In this document: positions 1 through 6,132 of the stretch, piece by piece
Position numbering within the stretch: the stretch's first letter is position 1
Layout of the letters: each line of letters starts with the position of its first letter
Source of the DNA: Bacteroidota bacterium
Lineage (GTDB): Bacteria; Bacteroidota; Bacteroidia; NS11-12g; UBA9320
Length of the DNA stretch: 8,205 bases
Reading direction: 5' to 3'
NCBI GenBank assembly: GCA_024638525.1
Contig: JAHEKB010000088.1
Coordinates: 1 to 8,205, forward strand
Notes under the pieces: model-generated
The model's database searches: none
Seen by the model: only the letters and a program-made list of their open reading frames with translations
What the model was told of the DNA's origin: nothing
Position numbers and translations under genes: made by a program

Positions 1-2
1 AG

Positions 3-710
3 TTCTTCGAGTCAAAATGTTTCGGATACTTGATGGCAAAGGAAGTCGCCAACGCTCAAAAATTAATGAGCGAACCCGCAAGACCATTCACTGCTATAGT
101 TGGCGGTGCCAAGGTGAGTGATAAGATCTTGATTATAGAGAATCTCTTGAATGTCGCGGATCACATCATCATCGGAGGCGGAATGGCTTACACATTTAAG
201 AAGGCAGCAGGGGGAAGTATCGGCAATTCTCTATTTGAAGAAGACAGGGTTGAAACATGCAGATTCATAATGGACGAAGCAAAGAGTAAAGGTGTCTCCA
301 TACACCTGCCTATAGATTCTGTCATCGCAGATCAGTTCAGCAATGAAGCCGAGTCTAGTACAGCCGATAGCGATAAGATCGGTGCAGGATGGATGGGGCT
401 GGACATTGGTCCCAGGGCCATTGAAGAGTTTAGAGAGGTCTTACTGCAGTCAAAGACCATATTGTGGAATGGACCCATGGGCGTGTTTGAAATGAGCAGT
501 TTTGAACGAGGAACCAAGGCCGTAGCTCAAGCAGTGGCAGATGCCACTGGATCAGGAGCGTTTTCACTGATTGGTGGTGGTGACTCCAGCGCGGCTGTAA
601 AGAAGTTTGGATTCACGGATGCGGTGAGTTATGTGTCAACTGGCGGTGGTGCTTTGCTGGAATTCTTTGAAGGCAAAACCTTACCCGGTATTGCTGCGAT
701 TAACGCCTAA
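3..710 (+). CDS. pgk: Phosphoglycerate kinase, C-terminal part (5' end outside window)
   Basis: Glycolytic enzyme of the cytosol that transfers phosphate from 1,3-bisphosphoglycerate to ADP, giving 3-phosphoglycerate and ATP. The reading frame is open from base 3, so the start lies upstream; 235 residues are visible of the usual roughly 395. The fragment opens with FFESKCFGY, which corresponds to the end of the N-terminal, phosphoglycerate-binding domain. It then shows the hallmarks of the nucleotide-binding C-terminal domain: GGAKVSDKI (fragment residues 34-42), GGGMAYTF (58-65), WNGPMGVFE (155-163), the nucleotide-binding GGGDSSAAV (191-199) and STGGGALLEFFEGKTLPG near the end. No frameshift or missing motif is seen. 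The gene ends inside the 3' end of the convergent bioY, sharing 30 bases with it. The family call is secure; nothing can be said about its promoter or upstream partners. Confidence 0.97.
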   Translation, partial: FFESKCFGYLMAKEVANAQKLMSEPARPFTAIVGGAKVSDKILIIENLLNVADHIIIGGGMAYTFKKAAGGSIGNSLFEEDRVETCRFIMDEAKSKGVSIHLPIDSVIADQFSNEAESSTADSDKIGAGWMGLDIGPRAIEEFREVLLQSKTILWNGPMGVFEMSSFERGTKAVAQAVADATGSGAFSLIGGGDSSAAVKKFGFTDAVSYVSTGGGALLEFFEGKTLPGIAAINA

Positions 711-1232
711 TCTATCAAAAGCCAATATTACGCTGGCCGCAATTATCGATTTGAGAATGGCTCCGGGCAGCAATTCCATGCCTTGCCCCGTTATCTCTTG
801 ATATGACCACCCATAGAAGAGTAAACTGGTCAAGCCAAAGCACAAGATAATCAAATGGACAAGGGCCGAATAGGCAAAGAAGTCGCTCCATCTAGTGCCC
901 CATGGTTCCGGGATTCCCGCTGCAAGAAACCCGATAAAGAATCCTAAAGATGGACCAATCAAGTACTCCCATCCAGAGCCTCCGCCAGCAAATACTGCTA
1001 GACCAAATCCTCCTACCAATAAGTACAATCCCGTGGCAATAAGACGCCAAGTTTTGCGCATAAAATAGAAGCAAAAGACCAAGGCCAGGCTTTGAAGGCT
1101 AAAGTTAAAATACTCTCCATTTCCAAGTTGTAAGCTGGCACCAAGCCCAACTAAAACAACAAAAGCAATCGTCCAAAGAGATTGCTTTTGCCAATGATTG
1201 TTCCTATGTCTAGCCTTTTTGTGAATCGGCAT
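681..1232 (-). CDS. bioY: BioY, biotin-specific S component of an ECF-type transporter
   Basis: Integral inner-membrane protein of 183 residues that binds biotin and brings it into the cell. About six hydrophobic segments are visible, near residues 19-35, 42-58, 62-82, 88-106, 117-140 and 151-172. The BioY signature lies at residues 79-102: AVFAGGGSGWEYLIGPSLGF followed by FIGF, the counterpart of the family pattern VFxGGxGG...LxGPTxGYLxGF. A second family motif, LLPGAILK, is at 154-161. Total length is normal for BioY. I chose the ATG at 1232 because a GAAGAAGG Shine-Dalgarno stretch ends nine bases before it. A TTG six bases further upstream (1238) would sit too close to that site. The start lies inside the DUF4197 gene, so translational coupling is likely. 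No ATPase (BioM) or EcfT (BioN) gene is in the window. Solitary BioY is common, and such proteins either share ECF modules encoded elsewhere or work alone. The T of the usual GPTGG motif is replaced here (GPSLG), but I still regard the family call as good. Confidence 0.85.
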   Translation of the reverse strand: MPIHKKARHRNNHWQKQSLWTIAFVVLVGLGASLQLGNGEYFNFSLQSLALVFCFYFMRKTWRLIATGLYLLVGGFGLAVFAGGGSGWEYLIGPSLGFFIGFLAAGIPEPWGTRWSDFFAYSALVHLIILCFGLTSLLFYGWSYQEITGQGMELLPGAILKSIIAASVILAFDRLGVNRSNTG

Positions 1233-1950
1233 AGCCAAATACCTTCTTCAGTAGGTCGGTTGACCTAGATACTGGATCTTTTCTAATCTTATCTTCTTCC
1301 TTCTTGATTTCTGTGAACAGAGCTGTCATCGCTCTTTCTGTCACATAATCGTTGAGATCTGTAGTGACTTGTTTGCCGCTCACGGTGTTATAGAAGCTAG
1401 ACACATCCGTCCATAGATCATTCACATTTAATTTATCCAACTCTGTTTTGATAACCGGTCTGAACTTTTCTTTTAGCTGTGCTGTAGTCACCCTTTGCAG
1501 GTAAGCTGTTGCAGCTCCTTCACCTCCCGTTACAATATTGATGGCATCTTGAATGGTCATGCCCTTGATCGCATTTACGAAAATGGGCTTTGCCTCTGCC
1601 ATGGCATTTTCAGCTCCGCGGTTCATGGAGGTGATCAGCTTGTCTATTTGCTGTCCTGCCACTGAACCTACAAGTGGTATGCTCCTGATGTCCTGCTCTG
1701 CTTGCTTTACTTCATCCGGCAGCAATACTTTGTAAGCCAAGTTTTTTAAGAACCCATCTTGTTTGCCTAGAAAGGAGGTTCCATTGTTCACGCCAAATTC
1801 AAGGGCTTGTTTTAAGCCTTTAGAGGCTTCTTCTTGAGATATCCCGCTATCTAGAACCTCAAATACATCCCCAGAAGAGATTACTTTACCTAATTCACCG
1901 CAGGAAACAGCGAAGAAGGACATAAAGGATATTAGTATAATCTTTTTCAT
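1210..1950 (-). CDS. DUF4197 family lipoprotein
   Basis: A 246-residue predicted exported lipoprotein of unknown function. The N-terminus has a basic start (MKK), a hydrophobic stretch to about residue 15 and a lipobox-like AVSC with Cys17 as the likely lipidated residue. The rest matches DUF4197 as I remember it: a helical domain with LDSGISQEEASKGLKQALEFGV (residues 33-54), GFLKNLAYKVLLP (66-78), AKPIFVNAIKGMTIQDA (120-136), LREKFRP-like LKEKFRPVI (159-167), DLNDYVTERAMTALF (198-212) and the closing STDLLKKVFG (230-239). Length is usual for the family. No catalytic motif is recognisable, so no function is offered. It is first in a pair with bioY, overlapping its start by 23 bases. A perfect TAnnTTTG element lies 27 bases before the ATG. 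Only 45 bases separate its start from the stop of the GH3 gene, so read-through from upstream is also possible. Confidence 0.88.
   Translation of the reverse strand: MKKIILISFMSFFAVSCGELGKVISSGDVFEVLDSGISQEEASKGLKQALEFGVNNGTSFLGKQDGFLKNLAYKVLLPDEVKQAEQDIRSIPLVGSVAGQQIDKLITSMNRGAENAMAEAKPIFVNAIKGMTIQDAINIVTGGEGAATAYLQRVTTAQLKEKFRPVIKTELDKLNVNDLWTDVSSFYNTVSGKQVTTDLNDYVTERAMTALFTEIKKEEDKIRKDPVSRSTDLLKKVFGYADSQKG
1242..1249 (-). promoter_or_regulatory. Ribosome binding site of bioY
   Basis: On the minus strand this reads GAAGAAGG and ends nine bases before the ATG at 1232. It is the clearest Shine-Dalgarno-like stretch in front of any leftward gene here. It favours the ATG over the TTG at 1238, which would be only three bases away. 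It lies within the last codons of the DUF4197 gene, so ribosomes finishing that gene would pass over it. Confidence 0.5.
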
Positions 1951-1976
1951 ATTGTCTTTAATTACTTTAAGAAAGT

Positions 1977-1984
1977 CAAAAATA
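1977..1984 (-). promoter_or_regulatory. Candidate -7 promoter element for the DUF4197-bioY pair
   Basis: On the minus strand this reads TATTTTTG, an exact match to the Bacteroidota -7 consensus TAnnTTTG. It ends 27 bases before the ATG of the DUF4197 gene, which would leave a leader of about 20 bases. No good TTTG or TTG -33 element is found 19-21 bases upstream, where the sequence is TTTTCTCAGA-like. In AT-rich DNA such a short motif also arises by chance, so this is tentative. Confidence 0.35.
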
Positions 1985-1991
1985 ATGCCGA

Positions 1992-2004
1992 AGACCTATG
2001 GTCT
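1992..2004. repeat. Short perfect inverted repeat over the GH3-gene stop codon
   Basis: AGACC-TAT-GGTCT forms a five-base stem with a three-base loop. On the minus strand it covers the TAG stop of the GH3/beta-lactamase-like gene and is followed about eight bases later by a run of five T. This could act as a weak terminator, but the stem is short and the T run is not adjacent. The same T run is part of the candidate -7 element at 1977-1984. Confidence 0.3.
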
Positions 2005-4893
2005 GAGAAAACTTTCATAAATCACATCCATAATTTCCGTTCGAACACCTTCCCTGATCAGTTTTTTATTCTCCTGATTTGGATAAACCCTATTAGAAAG
2101 AAACACATAAATGAGCTCATGTTTGGGATCAGCCCATACCATGGTTCCAGTAAATCCAGTATGGCCAAAGCACTGATTGGATGCGTAGTCAGAAGCTGGA
2201 TTCACCCACCTTCTATTGGTTTCAGGCTTATCCCATCCAAGACCGCGTCTTGAGTCTCTGGATTGTCTAGAAGTAAACTCACGGATAGTTGATTCTTTTA
2301 GGTACCTCAATCCGTTCAATTCGCCACCGTTCAGCAACATCTGCATCAATATGGCCAGTGATTCAGCATTACCAAAAAGCCCTGCATGGCCAGATACGCC
2401 TCCAAGCATAGCCGCCGCCGGATCGTGAACATGCCCGTGCACAAGGCCTTTGCGCATGTCCGGACTCATTGCCGTTGGAATAACCTTCTCCGGTCTAAAC
2501 TTGTTTAGTGGCAGATAGGTTAGATGTGTCAGCCCCATAGGGGTATAGAAATTCTCACTTACATAGCTATCCATAGGCATGGATGTTACCCTTTCTATCA
2601 ATTCCTTCATCAGGATCATACCTAAATCACTGTATTTGTATTTGCCGCGAGTGCCAAGTTCAGATTCGTATATCTTTCGGAAAATCTGCTCTTTGTAAGC
2701 GTCAAGCATATAAAGGCCACTACCTAAATACGTATTGTGTAATGCGGTTGGATGATTGGAATAGACCGAGTCATACAACAATTTATCGTTGATGGTCTCG
2801 TAATAAAAAGGAATCCAACTCTTCAGTCCTGCTTTGTGCTCTAAGACCATTCTTATGGTCAAGTATTCCTTATTGGTATTCAGGAGTTCAGGCAAGTACT
2901 TCGCCATATGATCATCCAATGAGATCATGGAGTCCTCCACCAATTTCATGAGGGAAAGCGTTGTAGCAGCAACCTTGGTAATGGAAGCAAGATCATATAA
3001 GTGATCATTCTCCACTTGAGCTCCGTTGGTATAGGTATGCTTGCCAAAGCTTTTACTGTATACTATCCTGCCCGATTTAGCTACCAGTATTTGCGCTCCT
3101 GGTGTTGCCCCGATTCTGACTGCTCTTTCTGCAATGCGATTGATCTCTTCCAAAGTCTTTGAAGACATACCAACCTCTTCTGGCCTGCCGTAGTTCAAAG
3201 CTGCTTTAGGACTTGTAATGACCCCACTGTTTACCTTGAATTCCGCATTGACGCTCACAGGCAATTTACCATCTACTCCAATTATGCCAAACAGTGCTTG
3301 TGCTGCTTTCTCATGGTTTACCTTTCTGTCATCATAAGCCATTAAAACCGCTTTCTGTCCCGTGAACGATTTGAGGTTATACGGATTTCCAAAGTCAACC
3401 AAAATGCTAGACGGCAGTTTCCCCAACTCATTAACTATCCGCGTGGTTTGTGAACTTATACCATATGTTGGTGGATACTTACTCAAATTGTGGAGACTAA
3501 TAATGACAAGATCGTAGGCCTTAGCTTGGTTTACTACCTGTTGAATCTGAGCACTGCTCGCATTCTTGCTGATCTGCACAGTTTTAACTGACGTATATCT
3601 CTGAAGTACACTCTGAAAGTTGGATTTAGTCTCATTGCCTATGGCAATGCTCAACACCTTCTTTTTAAGCTCTTTATTGATGGGTATTTGCCCCAGCTCG
3701 TCTTTCACTAAGCACAGTTGTTTCTCAACAAGCTTGTACTCTATGTGTTTGGCTGACGTTCCATTTAAGTCTTGCAGCAAATGTGCAGATTCAATTTGTC
3801 TGCTGCTATCTAAACCAAGTCCTTGCTTGTAGGTGAGTATCTTTAACACTTTTGACCAGACGTACTTTTCACTGATCATTCCTGTGACCATTGCAGCTTT
3901 AATAGCTTTTGTGGCTTTTGGGATATCACCCGGTGCTAGCAGTATATCATTACCTGCCATAAGGGCTTTAAGTTCCAACTCCCCATTGGGATGATACTTT
4001 GCAACCCCTTGCATATTTAAGGCATCTGTAAACGAAAGTCCGGTAAAGCCCATTTCCGTTCTCAATATGCCATTGATGGCCCTGTCAGAAATACTCACTG
4101 CGGTTCTTGGTCTGCTGTCAATTGCGGGGATGAAAAGATGCGCGGTCATTACAGATTGCACGCCTCTGTCAATCAAATATCTAAAGGGTTTGAATTCTAC
4201 CGCATTCAACCTTTCTAAACTGTGGTTGATCACGGGAAGGTCTTTGTGAGAATCCACATCGGTATCGCCGTGTCCTGGAAAGTGTTTTGCACACGCTATA
4301 ACTCCCATGTCTTGCATTCCCAATGCATAGGCCCAGCCTTTCTTACCAACATTTATAGGATCTTCTCCGAAGGATCTGTAGTTGATCACCGGGTTGTTGG
4401 GATTATTGTTGACATCAATGACAGGAGCAAAATTCACATGTATGCCCATCCTTTTGCATTGACGGCCTATCTCCTTTCCCATATCGTAGATCACATTATC
4501 GTCTTGAATGGAACCCAAGCCCAATTGATACGGATAAGAAATCGTGTTGGACAAACGCATGGCCAAGCCCCATTCTCCATCAATTCCTACCATCAAGGGG
4601 ATTTTTGAAATAGATTGATACCTATTGGTGAGTTGTACTTGCTTTAGAGGGTCACCTTTGAAGAATATGACGCCTCCTACTTGGTGCTGACTGATGCTCT
4701 GCTCAACTTTGGCAAGATGAGCAGACCCATAAGTCGGGCGAACTTCTATCATATAAAGTTGCGCAATTCTTTGGTTGATGGACATGGAATCCATGGTCCG
4801 CTCAGCCCAGCTTGGAATATCATAAACCACGGGTGGCGCAAAAAGCGGCCCAAAGGTCAAACACATTATGGCTATGAATAAAGATCTGCGCAT
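1996..4893 (-). CDS. Exported GH3 (NagZ-type) beta-N-acetylhexosaminidase fused to a serine beta-lactamase-like domain
   Basis: A 965-residue protein with three parts. Residues 1-19 form an export signal. Residues about 27-370 are a GH3 catalytic barrel of the NagZ type, with KHFPGHGDTDVDSH at 203-216, whose Asp214 and His216 form the acid/base dyad of this subfamily, and SFTDALNM at 287-294 with Asp290 as nucleophile. Residues about 410-550 look like the GH3 alpha/beta second domain. Residues about 570-965 are a class C beta-lactamase/esterase-like domain with SITK (Ser637, Lys640), the YxN-position motif YSD (754-756) and HTG (911-913) in place of KTG. NagZ enzymes remove GlcNAc from muropeptides, so a role in murein turnover in the periplasm is likely. 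The second domain could be an amidase, esterase or DD-peptidase; the sequence does not decide. The ATG at 4893 begins a convincing signal peptide but has no clear Shine-Dalgarno sequence. It is preceded by 116 non-coding bases and followed by the DUF4197 gene. Confidence 0.93.
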   Translation of the reverse strand: MRRSLFIAIMCLTFGPLFAPPVVYDIPSWAERTMDSMSINQRIAQLYMIEVRPTYGSAHLAKVEQSISQHQVGGVIFFKGDPLKQVQLTNRYQSISKIPLMVGIDGEWGLAMRLSNTISYPYQLGLGSIQDDNVIYDMGKEIGRQCKRMGIHVNFAPVIDVNNNPNNPVINYRSFGEDPINVGKKGWAYALGMQDMGVIACAKHFPGHGDTDVDSHKDLPVINHSLERLNAVEFKPFRYLIDRGVQSVMTAHLFIPAIDSRPRTAVSISDRAINGILRTEMGFTGLSFTDALNMQGVAKYHPNGELELKALMAGNDILLAPGDIPKATKAIKAAMVTGMISEKYVWSKVLKILTYKQGLGLDSSRQIESAHLLQDLNGTSAKHIEYKLVEKQLCLVKDELGQIPINKELKKKVLSIAIGNETKSNFQSVLQRYTSVKTVQISKNASSAQIQQVVNQAKAYDLVIISLHNLSKYPPTYGISSQTTRIVNELGKLPSSILVDFGNPYNLKSFTGQKAVLMAYDDRKVNHEKAAQALFGIIGVDGKLPVSVNAEFKVNSGVITSPKAALNYGRPEEVGMSSKTLEEINRIAERAVRIGATPGAQILVAKSGRIVYSKSFGKHTYTNGAQVENDHLYDLASITKVAATTLSLMKLVEDSMISLDDHMAKYLPELLNTNKEYLTIRMVLEHKAGLKSWIPFYYETINDKLLYDSVYSNHPTALHNTYLGSGLYMLDAYKEQIFRKIYESELGTRGKYKYSDLGMILMKELIERVTSMPMDSYVSENFYTPMGLTHLTYLPLNKFRPEKVIPTAMSPDMRKGLVHGHVHDPAAAMLGGVSGHAGLFGNAESLAILMQMLLNGGELNGLRYLKESTIREFTSRQSRDSRRGLGWDKPETNRRWVNPASDYASNQCFGHTGFTGTMVWADPKHELIYVFLSNRVYPNQENKKLIREGVRTEIMDVIYESFLRP

Positions 4894-4940
4894 CTATCTA
4901 TGGTCACCCAAAAAACATTCCAATTACAAATTAGAGTTTA

Positions 4941-4971
4941 AAGGCTTGATTATCAGAAGAAACTAAGCCTT
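4941..4971. repeat. Inverted repeat in the 116-base gap between desaturase and GH3 genes
   Basis: The arms AAGGCTT (4941-4947) and AAGCCTT (4965-4971) are perfect reverse complements separated by 17 bases. It lies between the desaturase stop (5010) and the GH3 start (4893) on the leftward transcript. There is no T tract after it in either direction, so it is not a standard intrinsic terminator. It may be an operator or an mRNA hairpin, or chance. The rest of this gap (4894-5009) shows no clear promoter; TAATTTG at about 4930 is one base short of the TAnnTTTG form. Confidence 0.3.
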
Positions 4972-5009
4972 ACTTATGAACGCTAGTGAATGGAAAAAAG
5001 TACAGCGGA

Positions 5010-6110
5010 CTAGGCCATTGCCAATTGAGGTCTACCGAGTTTTCTCAAGAATACTAAATGAGAAACAAAGGCTTCACGGAAAGAGGTGAATTCCTGATAG
5101 TTAACTCCATATTTCTGAGAAGTCGACTTGATGATCTTGTACAGCTGAGGATAGTGTACATGACTAATGGTTGGAAACAGGTGATGCTCAATCTGAAAAT
5201 TCAAGCCTCCAACATACCATGTCAACCACTTATTTCTTGTTGCAAAATTGAAGGTGTTTTGAATTTGGTGAACAGCCCACTCAACTTTGGTTTCTCCAGT
5301 GAATGGTTCGTGATGGTCAAGATCAAACTTATCTACTACATGTGCCATCTGAAACACGACGCTGAGAATCAATCCGGCAGTGTAGTGCGTAGTTAAGAAT
5401 CCTATAAGTATTTGCCACCACGCGTAGTCTGTTACCAATAGTGGAATGACAATTAAGTATAACAAGAAAAATACTTTAAATGCAATTAGCTCGGCCAACT
5501 CTCTTCGCTTGGCTTTGCCTTGCTTGGTATTTAGACCCCATTTTCTATACTTCTTATATGCACTGAAGTCTGCAAAGTACCAGCCCAAAGTGAGCAATCC
5601 GTACATCAGAGTCCAATAGATATGCTGATATCTATGAATCTTTTTCAAGGGTGCATCTGGGCTAAACCTGAACAAGCCTTTTCCATTGACATCCTCGTCG
5701 TGTTCATAAATATTGGTATATGTGTGATGGAGTTTGTTGTGCTGGTTGATCCAATTGCTTGAACTCGCACCAAGTAAATCAGCCGTTTTGCCCAATATTT
5801 TATTGAGCCATCTGTATTTAGAATAAGAGCCGTGATTGGCATCGTGCATTACCCCCATTCCTATTCCCGCAATGGCAAAGCCCATAACTGCAGCAAGTAT
5901 CCATGCCACCCAGGCAGGAAGACCCGCAAATAGAATGAAACCATATGAACCAAAATAGGCCAATAATAGAATCACTGTCTTGATCACTAATCGATGATCG
6001 CCAAATTTTGACAGCTTATTAGATCTGAAATATTCTTCGACATTCTGGCGAAGTTCAAAGTAGAACTTATTGCCAGAGTTCTTGAATTTAGGATGTGTTT
6101 TTGTACTCAA
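5010..6110 (-). CDS. Membrane fatty acid desaturase (linoleoyl-CoA / front-end desaturase-like)
   Basis: Di-iron, membrane-embedded enzyme expected to introduce a double bond into a lipid-bound or CoA-bound acyl chain. Residue numbers here are for the 366-residue form. The three histidine boxes are visible: HDANH (89-93), HNKLHH (124-129) and QIEHH (306-310); the Gln in the third box is typical of the front-end group. Hydrophobic segments lie before and after box 1 (about 43-62, 65-88) and in the middle (about 211-228, 233-258). There is no fused cytochrome b5, so the electron donor is elsewhere. The substrate and position cut cannot be read from sequence. No ATG occurs in frame before residue 76. 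I chose TTG at 6110 because it gives MSTKTHPKFKN, a typical family N-terminus, and leaves 22 bases after the OstA-like stop. GTG at 6146 or TTG at 6179 are possible and would overlap that gene. The family call is firm; the start is not. Confidence 0.9.
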   Translation of the reverse strand: MSTKTHPKFKNSGNKFYFELRQNVEEYFRSNKLSKFGDHRLVIKTVILLLAYFGSYGFILFAGLPAWVAWILAAVMGFAIAGIGMGVMHDANHGSYSKYRWLNKILGKTADLLGASSSNWINQHNKLHHTYTNIYEHDEDVNGKGLFRFSPDAPLKKIHRYQHIYWTLMYGLLTLGWYFADFSAYKKYRKWGLNTKQGKAKRRELAELIAFKVFFLLYLIVIPLLVTDYAWWQILIGFLTTHYTAGLILSVVFQMAHVVDKFDLDHHEPFTGETKVEWAVHQIQNTFNFATRNKWLTWYVGGLNFQIEHHLFPTISHVHYPQLYKIIKSTSQKYGVNYQEFTSFREAFVSHLVFLRKLGRPQLAMA

Positions 6111-6132
6111 AATCAGTGCAAATTTAACCCTT

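Noticed and set aside
1996..3180. Antibiotic-resistance beta-lactamase
   Set aside because: The domain has the SxxK centre but YSD and HTG variants and is fused to a murein glycosidase; a cell-wall role is the better reading.
4222..4608. Open frame of 128 codons on the plus strand
   Set aside because: It lies wholly opposite the GH3 catalytic domain, whose motifs are intact; the translation has no recognisable domain and low-complexity shadow character.
5058..5396. Open frame of 112 codons on the plus strand
   Set aside because: It is antisense to the desaturase region holding the third histidine box; no family features and no upstream signals.
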